DNA of 64,000 bases from Gordonia insulae (GTDB taxonomy: Bacteria > Actinomycetota > Actinomycetes > Mycobacteriales > Mycobacteriaceae): contig NZ_CP033972.1 of assembly GCF_003855095.1 (NCBI RefSeq), positions 4,526,001-4,590,000 on the forward strand, given 5' to 3'. Below are positions 53,228 through 60,620 of the stretch, piece by piece (the stretch's first letter is position 1; every line of letters begins with the position of its first letter). Below the pieces are notes generated by a model. It saw only the letters and a list, made by a program, of their open reading frames with translations. It did not search any database and was not told the origin of the DNA. Position numbers and translations under genes: made by a program.

Positions 53228-54058
53228 GTGACAAACCGACGAACCATCGTGATCACCGGGGCCAGTGACGGGATCGGCGCGGTAGCCGCGCGGCAACTGG
53301 CCGGCCCGGATGTCGACCTCGTCATCGTGGGTCGCTCGACCGCAAAGACCACGGCGGTTGCCGACGAGACCGGGGCCACCGCGTTGATCGCCGACTACGC
53401 GAAGCTCGACGACGTGCGTCGCCTCGCCGACGAGATCCGGGAGCGGGTCGGCAGCATCGACGTGCTGCTCAACAATGCCGGCGGAACCTTCGACCCGAAG
53501 CAGCGGACCTCGGACGGCCACGAACCGAACTTCCAGATCAACCATCTCGGTGGCTTCCTGCTGACCAATCTGCTGCGTGACAAGCTCGCCGCCGAGGGCG
53601 GTGCGCTGGTGGTGAACACCGCGAGTATCGGAAACCTCGCCGGAAGCGTCGATCTGAGCGATCTGGACTTCGAGCGTCGTCGTGCCATCGAACTGCGCTG
53701 CTATGGAACGAGCAAGCTGGAGAACATCCTGTTCACCCGAGGTATCGCGGACCGCTGGAAGGAAGACGGGATCATCTCCGCCGCAGTGCATCCCGGTCCG
53801 GTCGCGACCAGTTTCGGACGGGATTCGTTCTTCGTCGGCCTGCTGTACCGCACGCCACTGAAGAAGCTCGCGACCATCACCCCGGACAAGGGTGCCGAAC
53901 CGCTCATCGCCCTGGCGAACCGCGGCACCGATCCCGCGATCAACGGCGTCTACTTCAGTCGCCACAAGGCGAACGGGCCCCAGAACCGGCAGGCGCACAG
54001 GCGCGAGCTCATCGATGGGCTGTGGGAGGCCTCGGAGCGATTGGTCGGGATCGGATAA
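53228..54058 (+). CDS. Short-chain dehydrogenase/reductase
   Basis: A 276-aa SDR: T-G-A-S-D-G-I-G near 10-17, N-N-A-G at about 87-90, S-I-G, and Y-G-T-S-K at the active site. The pattern and later P-G-P-V-A-T-S fit the retinol dehydrogenase-like group. GTG 53228 follows AAGGA; a GTG 20 codons earlier lacks a ribosome site. Divergent from the MFS fusion protein; the shared promoter suggests co-regulation, for example export plus modification of one compound. Confidence 0.82.
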   Translation: MTNRRTIVITGASDGIGAVAARQLAGPDVDLVIVGRSTAKTTAVADETGATALIADYAKLDDVRRLADEIRERVGSIDVLLNNAGGTFDPKQRTSDGHEPNFQINHLGGFLLTNLLRDKLAAEGGALVVNTASIGNLAGSVDLSDLDFERRRAIELRCYGTSKLENILFTRGIADRWKEDGIISAAVHPGPVATSFGRDSFFVGLLYRTPLKKLATITPDKGAEPLIALANRGTDPAINGVYFSRHKANGPQNRQAHRRELIDGLWEASERLVGIG

Positions 54059-54118
54059 CCGTCCGGTCGGGGTGACCGGTGCGTGTGATCCGCACGTGAT
54101 ACCGGTGGCTGCGGCTTC

Positions 54119-54691
54119 TCATCCGAGCCTCACGAGTTCGCCAGGCGCCCACTCGGGCCACCTGGCGGCTCCGACGAGCACCCCTTGGGTGAACTCGGCG
54201 ACGATGGTGGGAGCCCGGTCGAGCGCGGTGTTGTAGACCGTCGCCTCGTCGGTCCGGTGAACGGCATCGGCGGCGAGCGGCCAGAGCCGCCGGTAGCGGG
54301 CGCGGATCTTGTGCTCTGGCACCGAATGCCCGCCCGCCGATTGTCGGTAGGCGACTCGCAGGACCGCAAGAGCCTCGGGGACGAGCAGGACGTGGAGCAC
54401 GACAAAGTACCCGGCTGCATGTGCTCGGTCGATCAGCTCGAGCTTTGATTCATGCGAGAACACGGTCTCGGCGATGAACGAGCGCCCGTCGTCGATCAAC
54501 CGTTCCCGCGTCGCCGCGGCGATTCGCGCGGCATCGTAGGAGCGTGCCTCGGCCTCCTCGGGCCAGCGTCGGCGCGCGATGAGGTCCGCGTTGACGAAGA
54601 CGCTCCCCGGCAACAGGGGAGCGAGGGTGTACTCGACGAACGTCGACTTTCCGGCGCCGTTCGGGCCGATCACCAGATCCAGGCGCCTCAC
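54119..54691 (-). CDS. Zeta-toxin-like P-loop kinase
   Basis: A 190-aa P-loop protein: Walker A G-P-N-G-A-G-K-S-T (9-17), N-A-D-L-I-A-R near 36-42, and S-F-I-A-E-T-V-F-S near 71-79. This is the pattern of zeta toxins and related AAA kinases (UDP-sugar kinases that block wall synthesis). It overlaps the upstream ParD-like gene by 4 bases (ATGA), the order antitoxin-toxin of a type II module. Some family members next to ParD-like proteins are unproven as toxins. Confidence 0.8.
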   Translation of the reverse strand: MRRLDLVIGPNGAGKSTFVEYTLAPLLPGSVFVNADLIARRRWPEEAEARSYDAARIAAATRERLIDDGRSFIAETVFSHESKLELIDRAHAAGYFVVLHVLLVPEALAVLRVAYRQSAGGHSVPEHKIRARYRRLWPLAADAVHRTDEATVYNTALDRAPTIVAEFTQGVLVGAARWPEWAPGELVRLG

Positions 54692-55074
54692 TCGTCGTCG
54701 AGGACTCGGGTGGTCCCGTCCGGCAGGTGTTCGACGATCCGGCCGGCCTCATCGAGCGACACGGTGGTGACTCCACTCGCGGAGAGTTCGCGTCGGTAGT
54801 CCGCCGTGGCCAGATCCTCGCTCACCCGGGCGCGGATCTGGGCGTTGAACGCGCGGCCTTCGTCGCCCCCGAGGTCGGTTGTCGGTATGGCTCCCGACAG
54901 CGCGGCCTGGACGCGCCTCAGTGACGCGGACTCGTGGGTGGTGAGTGCGCGGCCGACGCGCGCCCAGTACTCGAGTTGCTGTCGTCCGGTTCGCTGTTGA
55001 CGACGGCCTTCGGCGATCGCGCTGTCGACGAGGTCGGCGTCGACGCGGGTGACCTTGTCCGCGGCTCTGGTCAT
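54688..55074 (-). CDS. ParD-like antitoxin
   Basis: A 128-aa protein whose N-terminal half fits the TA-system ParD-like antitoxin family: D-L-V-D-S-A-I-A-E-G-R-R-Q-Q-R-T-G-R-Q-Q-L-E-Y-W-A-R-V-G-R-A-L is the signature helix pair (given here split: D-L-V-D-S-A near 14-19, E-Y-W-A-R-V-G-R near 36-43). The C-terminal half (80-128) would bind the toxin. ATG 55074 is chosen, as the operator lies just upstream. It is the first gene of the module and probably autoregulated. Confidence 0.78.
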   Translation of the reverse strand: MTRAADKVTRVDADLVDSAIAEGRRQQRTGRQQLEYWARVGRALTTHESASLRRVQAALSGAIPTTDLGGDEGRAFNAQIRARVSEDLATADYRRELSASGVTTVSLDEAGRIVEHLPDGTTRVLDDE

Positions 55075-55083
55075 GGCGTGCCG

Positions 55084-55126
55084 TTCTGTAGCAGGGTGTA
55101 ACACATCGTAGCACTCTGCTACAGAA
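55084..55126. promoter_or_regulatory. Toxin-antitoxin operator with paired palindromes
   Basis: TTCTGTAGCAG (55084-55094) and CTGCTACAGAA (55116-55126) are perfect 11-base inverted arms. Inside, GTAGCA-N3-TGCTAC is perfect at 55108-55122 and imperfect at 55088-55102, centres 20 bp apart. The block ends 10 bases before the antitoxin ATG. Confidence 0.65.
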
Positions 55127-55156
55127 TGGGGTGACGCGCCAGCTGCAGTTCCCGGG

Positions 55157-55981
55157 TCACTCGTCGAAATCGGTACTGCGGGTGAGCCGATCCCACTTCT
55201 CGATGTCCACGGCGAGCGCGTCGAGTGAGCTGCGCACGGCGGCCGCCGCGGCGTCGCTGCCGAGCGGTAGAAAGTAGGGAGGATCGGCAGATTCGGCGAC
55301 CGTGATCAGTGCGGCCGCTGCCTTGGCGGGGTCGCCGGGCTGTGTGCCGTGCACGGTGTCGTTCTCGATCCGTCGTTTGCCTGCGGTGTCGGCGTAGTCG
55401 GCGATGGGTTCCGCGGACTGCGTGAGAGACCGGCCGGCAAAGTCGGTGCGGAATGCCCCCGGCTCCACGACGATCGCCCGGATGCCCAGCGGGGCAACCT
55501 CTCTGCGCAGCGATAGCGTCATGCCCTCGACGGCGGACTTGGCGGCGGAGTAGTAACCGGAGCCGGCCGGCGACATCCTGGCACCGATCGAGGAGATGTT
55601 GATGATGGTGCCGGACCGGCGGGCTCGCATGCCGGGCAGCACGGCCTTGATGGTTCGCGCCGTACCGAACACGTGCGTGTCGAACAGCTGCTCCACTGGA
55701 CCGTTCTCGCCTTCCTCGACAGCGGCGCGGTAACCGTATCCCGCGTTGTTGACGAGGACGTCGATGCCGCCGAAACGTTCCTCGGCGGCGGAGACGGCAG
55801 CTGCCACCTGGTCGTCGTCGGTGACGTCGAGCGCGACGGCAAGCGCGGTGTCGGGATGGGCGCCCACGAGATCGTGGACCGAGGAGACGTTACGGGCGGT
55901 GAGGACCGCATTGTCGCCGTGCGCCAGAACGGCTTCGGCCAGCGCGCGTCCGAGTCCGGACGAGCATCCGGTGATGAGCAA
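55157..55981 (-). CDS. Short-chain dehydrogenase/reductase, start frame uncertain
   Basis: A 274-aa SDR: I-T-G-C-S-S-G-L-G near 3-11, N-N-A-G near 78, S-S-I and Y-Y-S-A-A-K at the active site. The readable frame begins with a TTG (55981). An ATG at 55989 with AAAGGTGA before it is two bases out of frame; adding one T to the TT at 55980-55981 would give M-T-T-L-L-I-T-G-C, the usual start. So there may be a one-base loss. Confidence 0.8.
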   Translation of the reverse strand: MLITGCSSGLGRALAEAVLAHGDNAVLTARNVSSVHDLVGAHPDTALAVALDVTDDDQVAAAVSAAEERFGGIDVLVNNAGYGYRAAVEEGENGPVEQLFDTHVFGTARTIKAVLPGMRARRSGTIINISSIGARMSPAGSGYYSAAKSAVEGMTLSLRREVAPLGIRAIVVEPGAFRTDFAGRSLTQSAEPIADYADTAGKRRIENDTVHGTQPGDPAKAAAALITVAESADPPYFLPLGSDAAAAAVRSSLDALAVDIEKWDRLTRSTDFDE

Positions 55982-56067
55982 GTTGTCATCGAGTCACCTT
56001 TCGTGGTCAGAATTGTCTTCTAGCCCAACTGGTCTGCCGGCCGCAACAGGATCTCATTGATGACGAG

Positions 56068-56211
56068 GTGTCGTGGACGGGTGAGTCATACCGCCAGTTC
56101 ACACGCTTTCGTGGCCGATTGGCAGTGATGGCTCTTCCCGGTATCGCCAGTACCCCCATCGCCGCCACCGAGGAGGTCGAGCGGCTACAGGAGAAGACCA
56201 GACGAGGGTGA
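56068..56211 (+). pseudogene. Short open frame or gene remnant
   Basis: An open frame from about 55976 to the stop at 56209-56211 with no ATG; the first GTG is 56068. The protein-like stretch contains S-W-T-G-E-S-Y-R-Q-F-T-R-F-R and P-I-A-A-T-E-E-V-E-R-L-Q, which look like real sequence. Its stop overlaps a strong terminator hairpin, which supports past expression. It may be the 3' remnant of a lost gene. No family recognised. Confidence 0.3.
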
Positions 56212-56263
56212 ACCGCGACGATCGCCGTCACCGGTTCACGGTGACGGCGATCGTTGCTGGTTC
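56210..56263. terminator. Strong bidirectional terminator hairpin
   Basis: Arms 56210-56233 and 56239-56263 are complementary over about 24 bases with one bulge and one or two mismatches, around a 5-base loop. It lies between the short + frame and the end of the ferritin-like gene on the minus strand. Confidence 0.65.
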
Positions 56264-56280
56264 GGCATGGCTGGGTCAGG

Positions 56281-57294
56281 TCAGCGGATGCCAACCACGT
56301 CCTTGGCGATCTCGGCGATGCGCGCCTCGGCCGCGGAGACCACGCGCTGCCGGTCCTTGTGCGCCTCCTCGAAAGCGAGGATCACACGGATGTCGGCGGG
56401 CTCGTCCAGTTCCTTGACCGCGGCAACCGCTTCGGTGACGTTGAGATCGGCGTAGTCCTCGATCGGCAGTTCCTCGGGCTCGACGATGCCGGTCGCCTCG
56501 CGGACCTGGTGCAGGGCATCGGCGACACCCGATGCTCCGCTGTCTCGGGCGCTGTCCTCGATGGCCTCCAGTGCTGCATCACGCCCGGCTGCGGCTGTCG
56601 TGACCGCTGCCTGACCGGCGTTGGTGACCGCCGCACCGGCGCGGGCGGCACTGTCTCCGGCGTCCTCCACCGCGTCCCCGACACGGTTGCGCAGCGCCGA
56701 CACCGAGGCCGGGACCTGGCGCAGCGCGTCGGCGGCGCGGTCGATCCCGCGTGACGTCACGACCGCCGGCAACGTGATCGCCCTGGTCGCCAGTCCGCTC
56801 GCCCATTGGGTCGGGCTGCGGCGCAGCGCGGCCGGGCCGCCGAGGGCCTCCTCGGCCAGCACGATCGTGATCCACTCGACCGTCTCGGTGTGCGCCGCGA
56901 CGAGCTGATCGGCGAGCTCGATCAGTTCGGTGTCTTTTTCCGCGGTCGCGAGTGCCTTCAGATAGTTGGCTCGGCCGACCAATTGCTGTTCGAGCGCCAG
57001 ATCACCCAGGAGCGCCTCGTCGAGGGGCTGCGCCTGTTCGACTGCCGTCTTCAGTGCTGTGCCGATGCGGCCCAGTACCGGGCGAACCACGTCGACCAGG
57101 CCGTCACGGTCGCGTAGTGCGCGTTGGATCCTCGCGGCCCGTTCACGCCCTTTCTGGGCGTTGCCGGCCAACTCCGCGCGGATCGCGTCTGTGCGGGCCT
57201 GTGCCTGCCTGGTCTCCGCGACCTGGATCTCGGCATGGGTGAGTGCGAGTAGTGCACGAAGCTGCTGGTGGATGGTGGTGGTGGAAACCGTCAT
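56281..57294 (-). CDS. Ferritin-like helical protein, probable stress protein
   Basis: A 337-aa helical protein. The first 190 residues look like a ferritin-like four-helix bundle: L-A-L-T-H-A-E-I-Q-V-A-E near 16-27, L-A-L-E-Q-Q-L-V-G-R-A-N-Y near 109-121 and A-A-H-T-E-T-V-E-W-I near 140-149 supply E and H residues in the spacing of metal sites. The second part is Ala-rich with D-A-A-D-A repeats and an acidic/Leu-rich end. ATG 57294 follows AAGGGAG. A SigF-like promoter precedes it. Iron or redox role is inferred; no named family is certain. Confidence 0.65.
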   Translation of the reverse strand: MTVSTTTIHQQLRALLALTHAEIQVAETRQAQARTDAIRAELAGNAQKGRERAARIQRALRDRDGLVDVVRPVLGRIGTALKTAVEQAQPLDEALLGDLALEQQLVGRANYLKALATAEKDTELIELADQLVAAHTETVEWITIVLAEEALGGPAALRRSPTQWASGLATRAITLPAVVTSRGIDRAADALRQVPASVSALRNRVGDAVEDAGDSAARAGAAVTNAGQAAVTTAAAGRDAALEAIEDSARDSGASGVADALHQVREATGIVEPEELPIEDYADLNVTEAVAAVKELDEPADIRVILAFEEAHKDRQRVVSAAEARIAEIAKDVVGIR

Positions 57295-57342
57295 CGTCGA
57301 AGCGCTCCCTTCTCGATGGTTGGGGTGCGTACGTCGCCAGGC

Positions 57343-57368
57343 TGCCCACGGCTGTGCGTCCATAAACC
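57343..57368 (-). promoter_or_regulatory. Candidate SigF-type promoter (GGTTT-N16-GGGCA)
   Basis: Minus-strand GGTTT (57368-57364), 16 bases, GGGCA (57347-57343), 49 bases before the ferritin-like gene's ATG. It is identical in form to the element before the alcohol dehydrogenase. Confidence 0.5.
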
Positions 57369-57478
57369 ACGTGAAGTCGATGATACGTACCGAGCGGGTC
57401 AAAACTGTTCCAGTGCAGCAACTTCCAGGCTTGGGTGAACTACATCACCAGCCATACTGTGTTTCCGATCTTCATATG

Positions 57479-57493
57479 TATGTGCTACACATA
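57479..57493. promoter_or_regulatory. MarR operator candidate
   Basis: TATGTG, CTA, CACATA: perfect 6-3-6 inverted repeat, ending five bases before the MarR ATG and therefore overlapping the ribosome-binding region. Likely autoregulatory. Confidence 0.5.
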
Positions 57494-57498
57494 TAAAT

Positions 57499-57966
57499 AT
57501 GCCGGTCTCCTCTGTGAACGCGAACTCGCTCGATGATCTGCTGAGCAGGATTCATCGCGCCCGCCAGCTGCCCGGTTGGCGCCGCCGCCTCTTCGCCGGC
57601 CAGCAAATGGTGGACTCGCTGGCGACCGTCCGCGCACTCCGCGCCGTCGAACAGCACGCGGGTGAGAGTGGCGCTTCTGTGAGAGACGTCGCCGACTACA
57701 TGGCCGTCGAGCACTCGACGGCGAGCCGGACAGTTGCCGGACTTGTCTCGCGTGGACTGTTGAGCAAGCACTCCCACGAGAACGATCAACGTCGCTGCGT
57801 GCTGGCATTGACCGAGACAGGCCGAAAAGAATTGCGCGACATCACCCGTCGACGTCACGAGATGATGGCGGAGACTGTGCAGGAATGGTCTGACCGCGAC
57901 GTCGAAACCTTGATCGAGCTCCTCGGGCGCCTCTCGGTCGACCTGGAACGCGACCCGTCCGCATGA
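57499..57966 (+). CDS. MarR-family regulator
   Basis: A 155-aa MarR protein: winged helix with S-V-R-D-V-A-D-Y-M-A-V-E-H-S-T-A-S-R-T-V near 61-80 and wing N-D-Q-R-R-C-V-L-A-L-T-E-T-G near 93-106. Its stop overlaps the ATG of the MFS gene, a standard regulator-exporter pair induced by the exported compound. A palindrome sits right at its start. No strong Shine-Dalgarno is present, so a leaderless or short-leader mRNA is possible. Confidence 0.86.
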   Translation: MPVSSVNANSLDDLLSRIHRARQLPGWRRRLFAGQQMVDSLATVRALRAVEQHAGESGASVRDVADYMAVEHSTASRTVAGLVSRGLLSKHSHENDQRRCVLALTETGRKELRDITRRRHEMMAETVQEWSDRDVETLIELLGRLSVDLERDPSA

Positions 57967-59201
57967 CGGCGCGTGTCGAGGCGCATCCCGTTGCACCGGC
58001 GCGTGGGCCTCTGCGGCTCCTCGTCGACCGCCAGTTCGGCTCACTGTTCTGGGCGAAGATCTTCTCCGTCGTCGGAGTGTGGACGCACAGCCTCGTCGCC
58101 GCGCTGGTCGTCTTCGATGCGACCGGCTCGGCGTTGATGGTCGGCCTCGTCGGTGTCGTCCAGTTCGGCCCGCAACTGCTCCTGAGTCCGCTGAGCGGCA
58201 CGTGGGCCGATCGGGGTGATCCGGCCCGGCAGATCATGATCGGGCGGGTGCTCTGCATCCTGGGCTCCGGTACCGTGGCCCTTCTGTTGTTCTGCCTTCG
58301 GCCCACGGGCGGACCGCAGGTGACAGCCGTTGTGCTGATCGGATCCTTGGTGGTCGGAGTCGGTTTCGTGGTCGGCGGGCCGGCAATGCAGTCGATCGTC
58401 CCGAGCTTGATCCGACCCGGCGAACTGCCGACGGCGATGGCACTCAACTCGGTCCCGATGACCGTCGGCAGAATCGTGGGACCGGTGATCGGGGCATTCA
58501 TCGCCGCACACCTCGGTCCGGCGTGGGCATTTGCCGTGAGCGCGGCACTCAACAGCGTTTTCGTCGCCGTACTCGCCATGGTGCGATTCCCCAGACCCGA
58601 ACCGAAGGCGTCCGGCCAGGACTTTCGAGTCCGCGCCGCCCTCCGATACGTGTGGCACGACCGACCGTTGCTCTTCGCTCTCATCGGCGTTGCCGCCGTG
58701 GGCTTCGCGTCCGACCCGGCCATCACCCTGGCGCCGTCGATGGCAGCCGAGGTCGGGGGTGGAGCACAGTTGGTCGGGCAACTGTCAGCCGCGTTCGGTG
58801 TCGGTGCGGCGCTCGCGCTGGCGGTGTTGGCAGCCCTCCGCGGACGATTGGGCGCGTCGACAACGGCCTTCATCGGGCTCCTCCTGCTGGCGACCGGGAG
58901 CGCGGCCGTCGCGGTCGCGCCCGGCCTGATCGTCACCGTGATCGGTTTCGGTGCAGCCGGTCTCGGGTTCGGAAGCGCGATGACCGGCCTGAGTACGGTT
59001 GTCCAGGAGCGCGCGCCTGACGAACTGCGTGGACGAGTCATGGCCCTGTGGATGGTGGGGTTCGTCGGATCGCGGCCTCTCGCGGCAGCCGTGCTGGGTG
59101 GCAGCGCGGACGCCTTCTCCGCCCAGGTCGCGTTCGGGATCAGTGGGCTCGTCGTCTTCGCCACCGCAGCCCTCTGCCGCCTCGGGCCGACGAGCCCATG
59201 A
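57963..59201 (+). CDS. MFS transporter (12-helix, MFS_3/EntS-like)
   Basis: A 412-aa major facilitator with about 12 transmembrane helices. L-F-W-A-K-I-F-S near 27-34 and G-T-W-A-D-R-G-D-P-A-R near 78-88 (motif A) fit the enterobactin-exporter/macrolide-efflux type. It is coupled to the MarR gene by a 4-base overlap (ATGA). Its role is probably drug or metabolite efflux under MarR control. Confidence 0.86.
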   Translation: MTARVEAHPVAPARGPLRLLVDRQFGSLFWAKIFSVVGVWTHSLVAALVVFDATGSALMVGLVGVVQFGPQLLLSPLSGTWADRGDPARQIMIGRVLCILGSGTVALLLFCLRPTGGPQVTAVVLIGSLVVGVGFVVGGPAMQSIVPSLIRPGELPTAMALNSVPMTVGRIVGPVIGAFIAAHLGPAWAFAVSAALNSVFVAVLAMVRFPRPEPKASGQDFRVRAALRYVWHDRPLLFALIGVAAVGFASDPAITLAPSMAAEVGGGAQLVGQLSAAFGVGAALALAVLAALRGRLGASTTAFIGLLLLATGSAAVAVAPGLIVTVIGFGAAGLGFGSAMTGLSTVVQERAPDELRGRVMALWMVGFVGSRPLAAAVLGGSADAFSAQVAFGISGLVVFATAALCRLGPTSP

Positions 59202-59234
59202 GGGAGGATGGCGCGAGGACGGCTTACCGAACCC

Positions 59235-60119
59235 TCAGGCTTCGGGGATTTCGAGGCCGAACCGTTCGCGGGTCATGACCTCGGGTTCGGGTCCGCCACG
59301 GACACCGGTGTCCAACGTGTCGATGGCGGCGAGTTCATCTGCGGTGAGTTCGAAGTCGAAGACGTCGAAGTTCTCCGCGATCCGCGACGGTGTCACGGAC
59401 TTGGGAATGACCTGCCGACCCTGCTGAAGGTGCCAGCGCAGCATCACCTGGGCAGCCGATTTGCCATGTGCGGCAGCGATCTTCAGAATCGTCGGATCTT
59501 CGAGCGTGGAGCCGTGGGAGCCGTCGCGGTAGAAGGTGATGCCGCCTATCGGAGACCATGCCTGCGACAGGATGCCGTGCTCGGCATCGACATCGAGCAG
59601 CGCGGACTGTCGGAAGTAGGGGTGCACCTCGATCTGGTTGACCGCCGGCACCACCGATGTCGCGTCGAGGAGTTGCGCGAGATGATCCGGCATGAAGTTG
59701 CTGACGCCGATGGATTTCACCTTCCCGTCCGCGAGAAGGCGTTCGAGCGCCTTGTACGCATCGACGGTCAGGTTGAACTCGCCCGGCAGGGCCTGGTGGA
59801 GGATCAGCAGATCGATCTGCTCGACGCCGAGTTTGCCCGCCGCCTTGTCGAAGGCGTGCAAAGTGGCGTCGTAGCCGTAGTCGGTGATCCAGACCTTGGT
59901 CTCGATGAACAACTCGTCGCGAGCGATGCCGGAACGGCGGATCGCCTCACCGACGCCGGCCTCGTTGAGATATGCGGCAGCGGTGTCGATGTGCCGGTAA
60001 CCGACGTCCAGCGCAGTCTGCACCGCGGTCGTCGTCTCCTCGGGAGGGGTTTGGTACACACCGAAACCCACAGCCGGGATGTGGATTCCATTGTTCAGTT
60101 CGATCTGGGGTATCGCCAT
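59235..60119 (-). CDS. Aldo-keto reductase
   Basis: A 294-aa AKR of the 2,5-diketo-gluconate reductase-like group, reducing aldehydes and ketones with NADPH. Catalytic tetrad D45, Y50, K75 and H108 all present; the I-P-K-S-V-T-P-S-R-I-A-E-N motif near 242-254 binds NADPH. ATG 60119 is the start of the conserved domain. No ribosome site is evident. A palindrome GGTACCGGCAGTACC stands 52 bases upstream, shared with the MmyB-type regulator locus at 63 kb. Confidence 0.88.
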   Translation of the reverse strand: MAIPQIELNNGIHIPAVGFGVYQTPPEETTTAVQTALDVGYRHIDTAAAYLNEAGVGEAIRRSGIARDELFIETKVWITDYGYDATLHAFDKAAGKLGVEQIDLLILHQALPGEFNLTVDAYKALERLLADGKVKSIGVSNFMPDHLAQLLDATSVVPAVNQIEVHPYFRQSALLDVDAEHGILSQAWSPIGGITFYRDGSHGSTLEDPTILKIAAAHGKSAAQVMLRWHLQQGRQVIPKSVTPSRIAENFDVFDFELTADELAAIDTLDTGVRGGPEPEVMTRERFGLEIPEA

Positions 60120-60121
60120 GG

Positions 60122-60145
60122 GTTTCACGCTACGCCGCTCGGGAA
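60122..60145 (+). promoter_or_regulatory. Weak SigF-like motif before DUF2255 gene
   Basis: GTTT at 60122-60125, 15 bases, GGGAA at 60141-60145, 100 bases before the DUF2255 ATG. Same form as the weak site at 2194; low confidence. Confidence 0.2.
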
Positions 60146-60170
60146 GTCTGGAGGAGTGTCCACCGGGCCA

Positions 60171-60185
60171 GGTACCGGCAGTACC
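60171..60185. promoter_or_regulatory. Operator of the GGTACTGnCAGTACC family
   Basis: GGTACCGGCAGTACC in the divergent promoter of the aldo-keto reductase and DUF2255 genes. It differs by one arm base from the perfect palindrome at 63168-63182. Confidence 0.6.
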
Positions 60186-60245
60186 TCCCACGGTTGCGCT
60201 GACGGGCCTATCTTGTGGACTACACCAACGGAAGGATTGTCGACG

Positions 60246-60620
60246 ATGACCTGGACCGACGACGAACTCAACCGGATCGGCGAGGCCGACGAACTGCAGG
60301 TCTCCTCGTACCGCTCGGATGGCACGCTGCGGCCGTTCGTCACGATCTGGGTGGTGCGAACGGGCGACAACATCTACATCCGGTCGGCATACGGACGCGA
60401 GAACGGATGGTACCGACGTGCGTTGACCAGCGGCCGAGGGCAGATCCGGGCCGGCGGAGTCGAGAAGGATGTCACCTTTGTCGAACCTGCCGAAGATGTG
60501 CACCCGACCCTGGACGCCGCATATCACGACAAGTACGACCGATACGGGCAGAAGATCGTCGGCACGGTGGTCGCGCCCCACGGCGTCGGCGTCACGCTTC
60601 GTCTCGAACCGGAGGCCTGA
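60246..60620 (+). CDS. DUF2255 protein
   Basis: A 124-aa protein of the DUF2255 family, a split-beta-barrel, flavin-reductase-like fold: W-T-D-D-E-L-N-R-I-G near the start, R-P-F-V-T-I-W-V-V-R near 29-38, and Y-R-R-A-L-T-S-G-R-G near 56-65 are typical. Relatives bind F420 or FMN. GGAAGGA precedes the ATG. It is divergent from the aldo-keto reductase and overlaps the 3' end of the MFS gene on the other strand by 29 bases. Confidence 0.82.
   Translation: MTWTDDELNRIGEADELQVSSYRSDGTLRPFVTIWVVRTGDNIYIRSAYGRENGWYRRALTSGRGQIRAGGVEKDVTFVEPAEDVHPTLDAAYHDKYDRYGQKIVGTVVAPHGVGVTLRLEPEA

Noticed and set aside
56140..56154. GGTATCGCCAGTACC resembling the 60/63 kb operator
   Set aside because: Two arm mismatches, inside a protein-like open frame, and 160 bases from the nearest start; probably coincidence, though worth a binding test.
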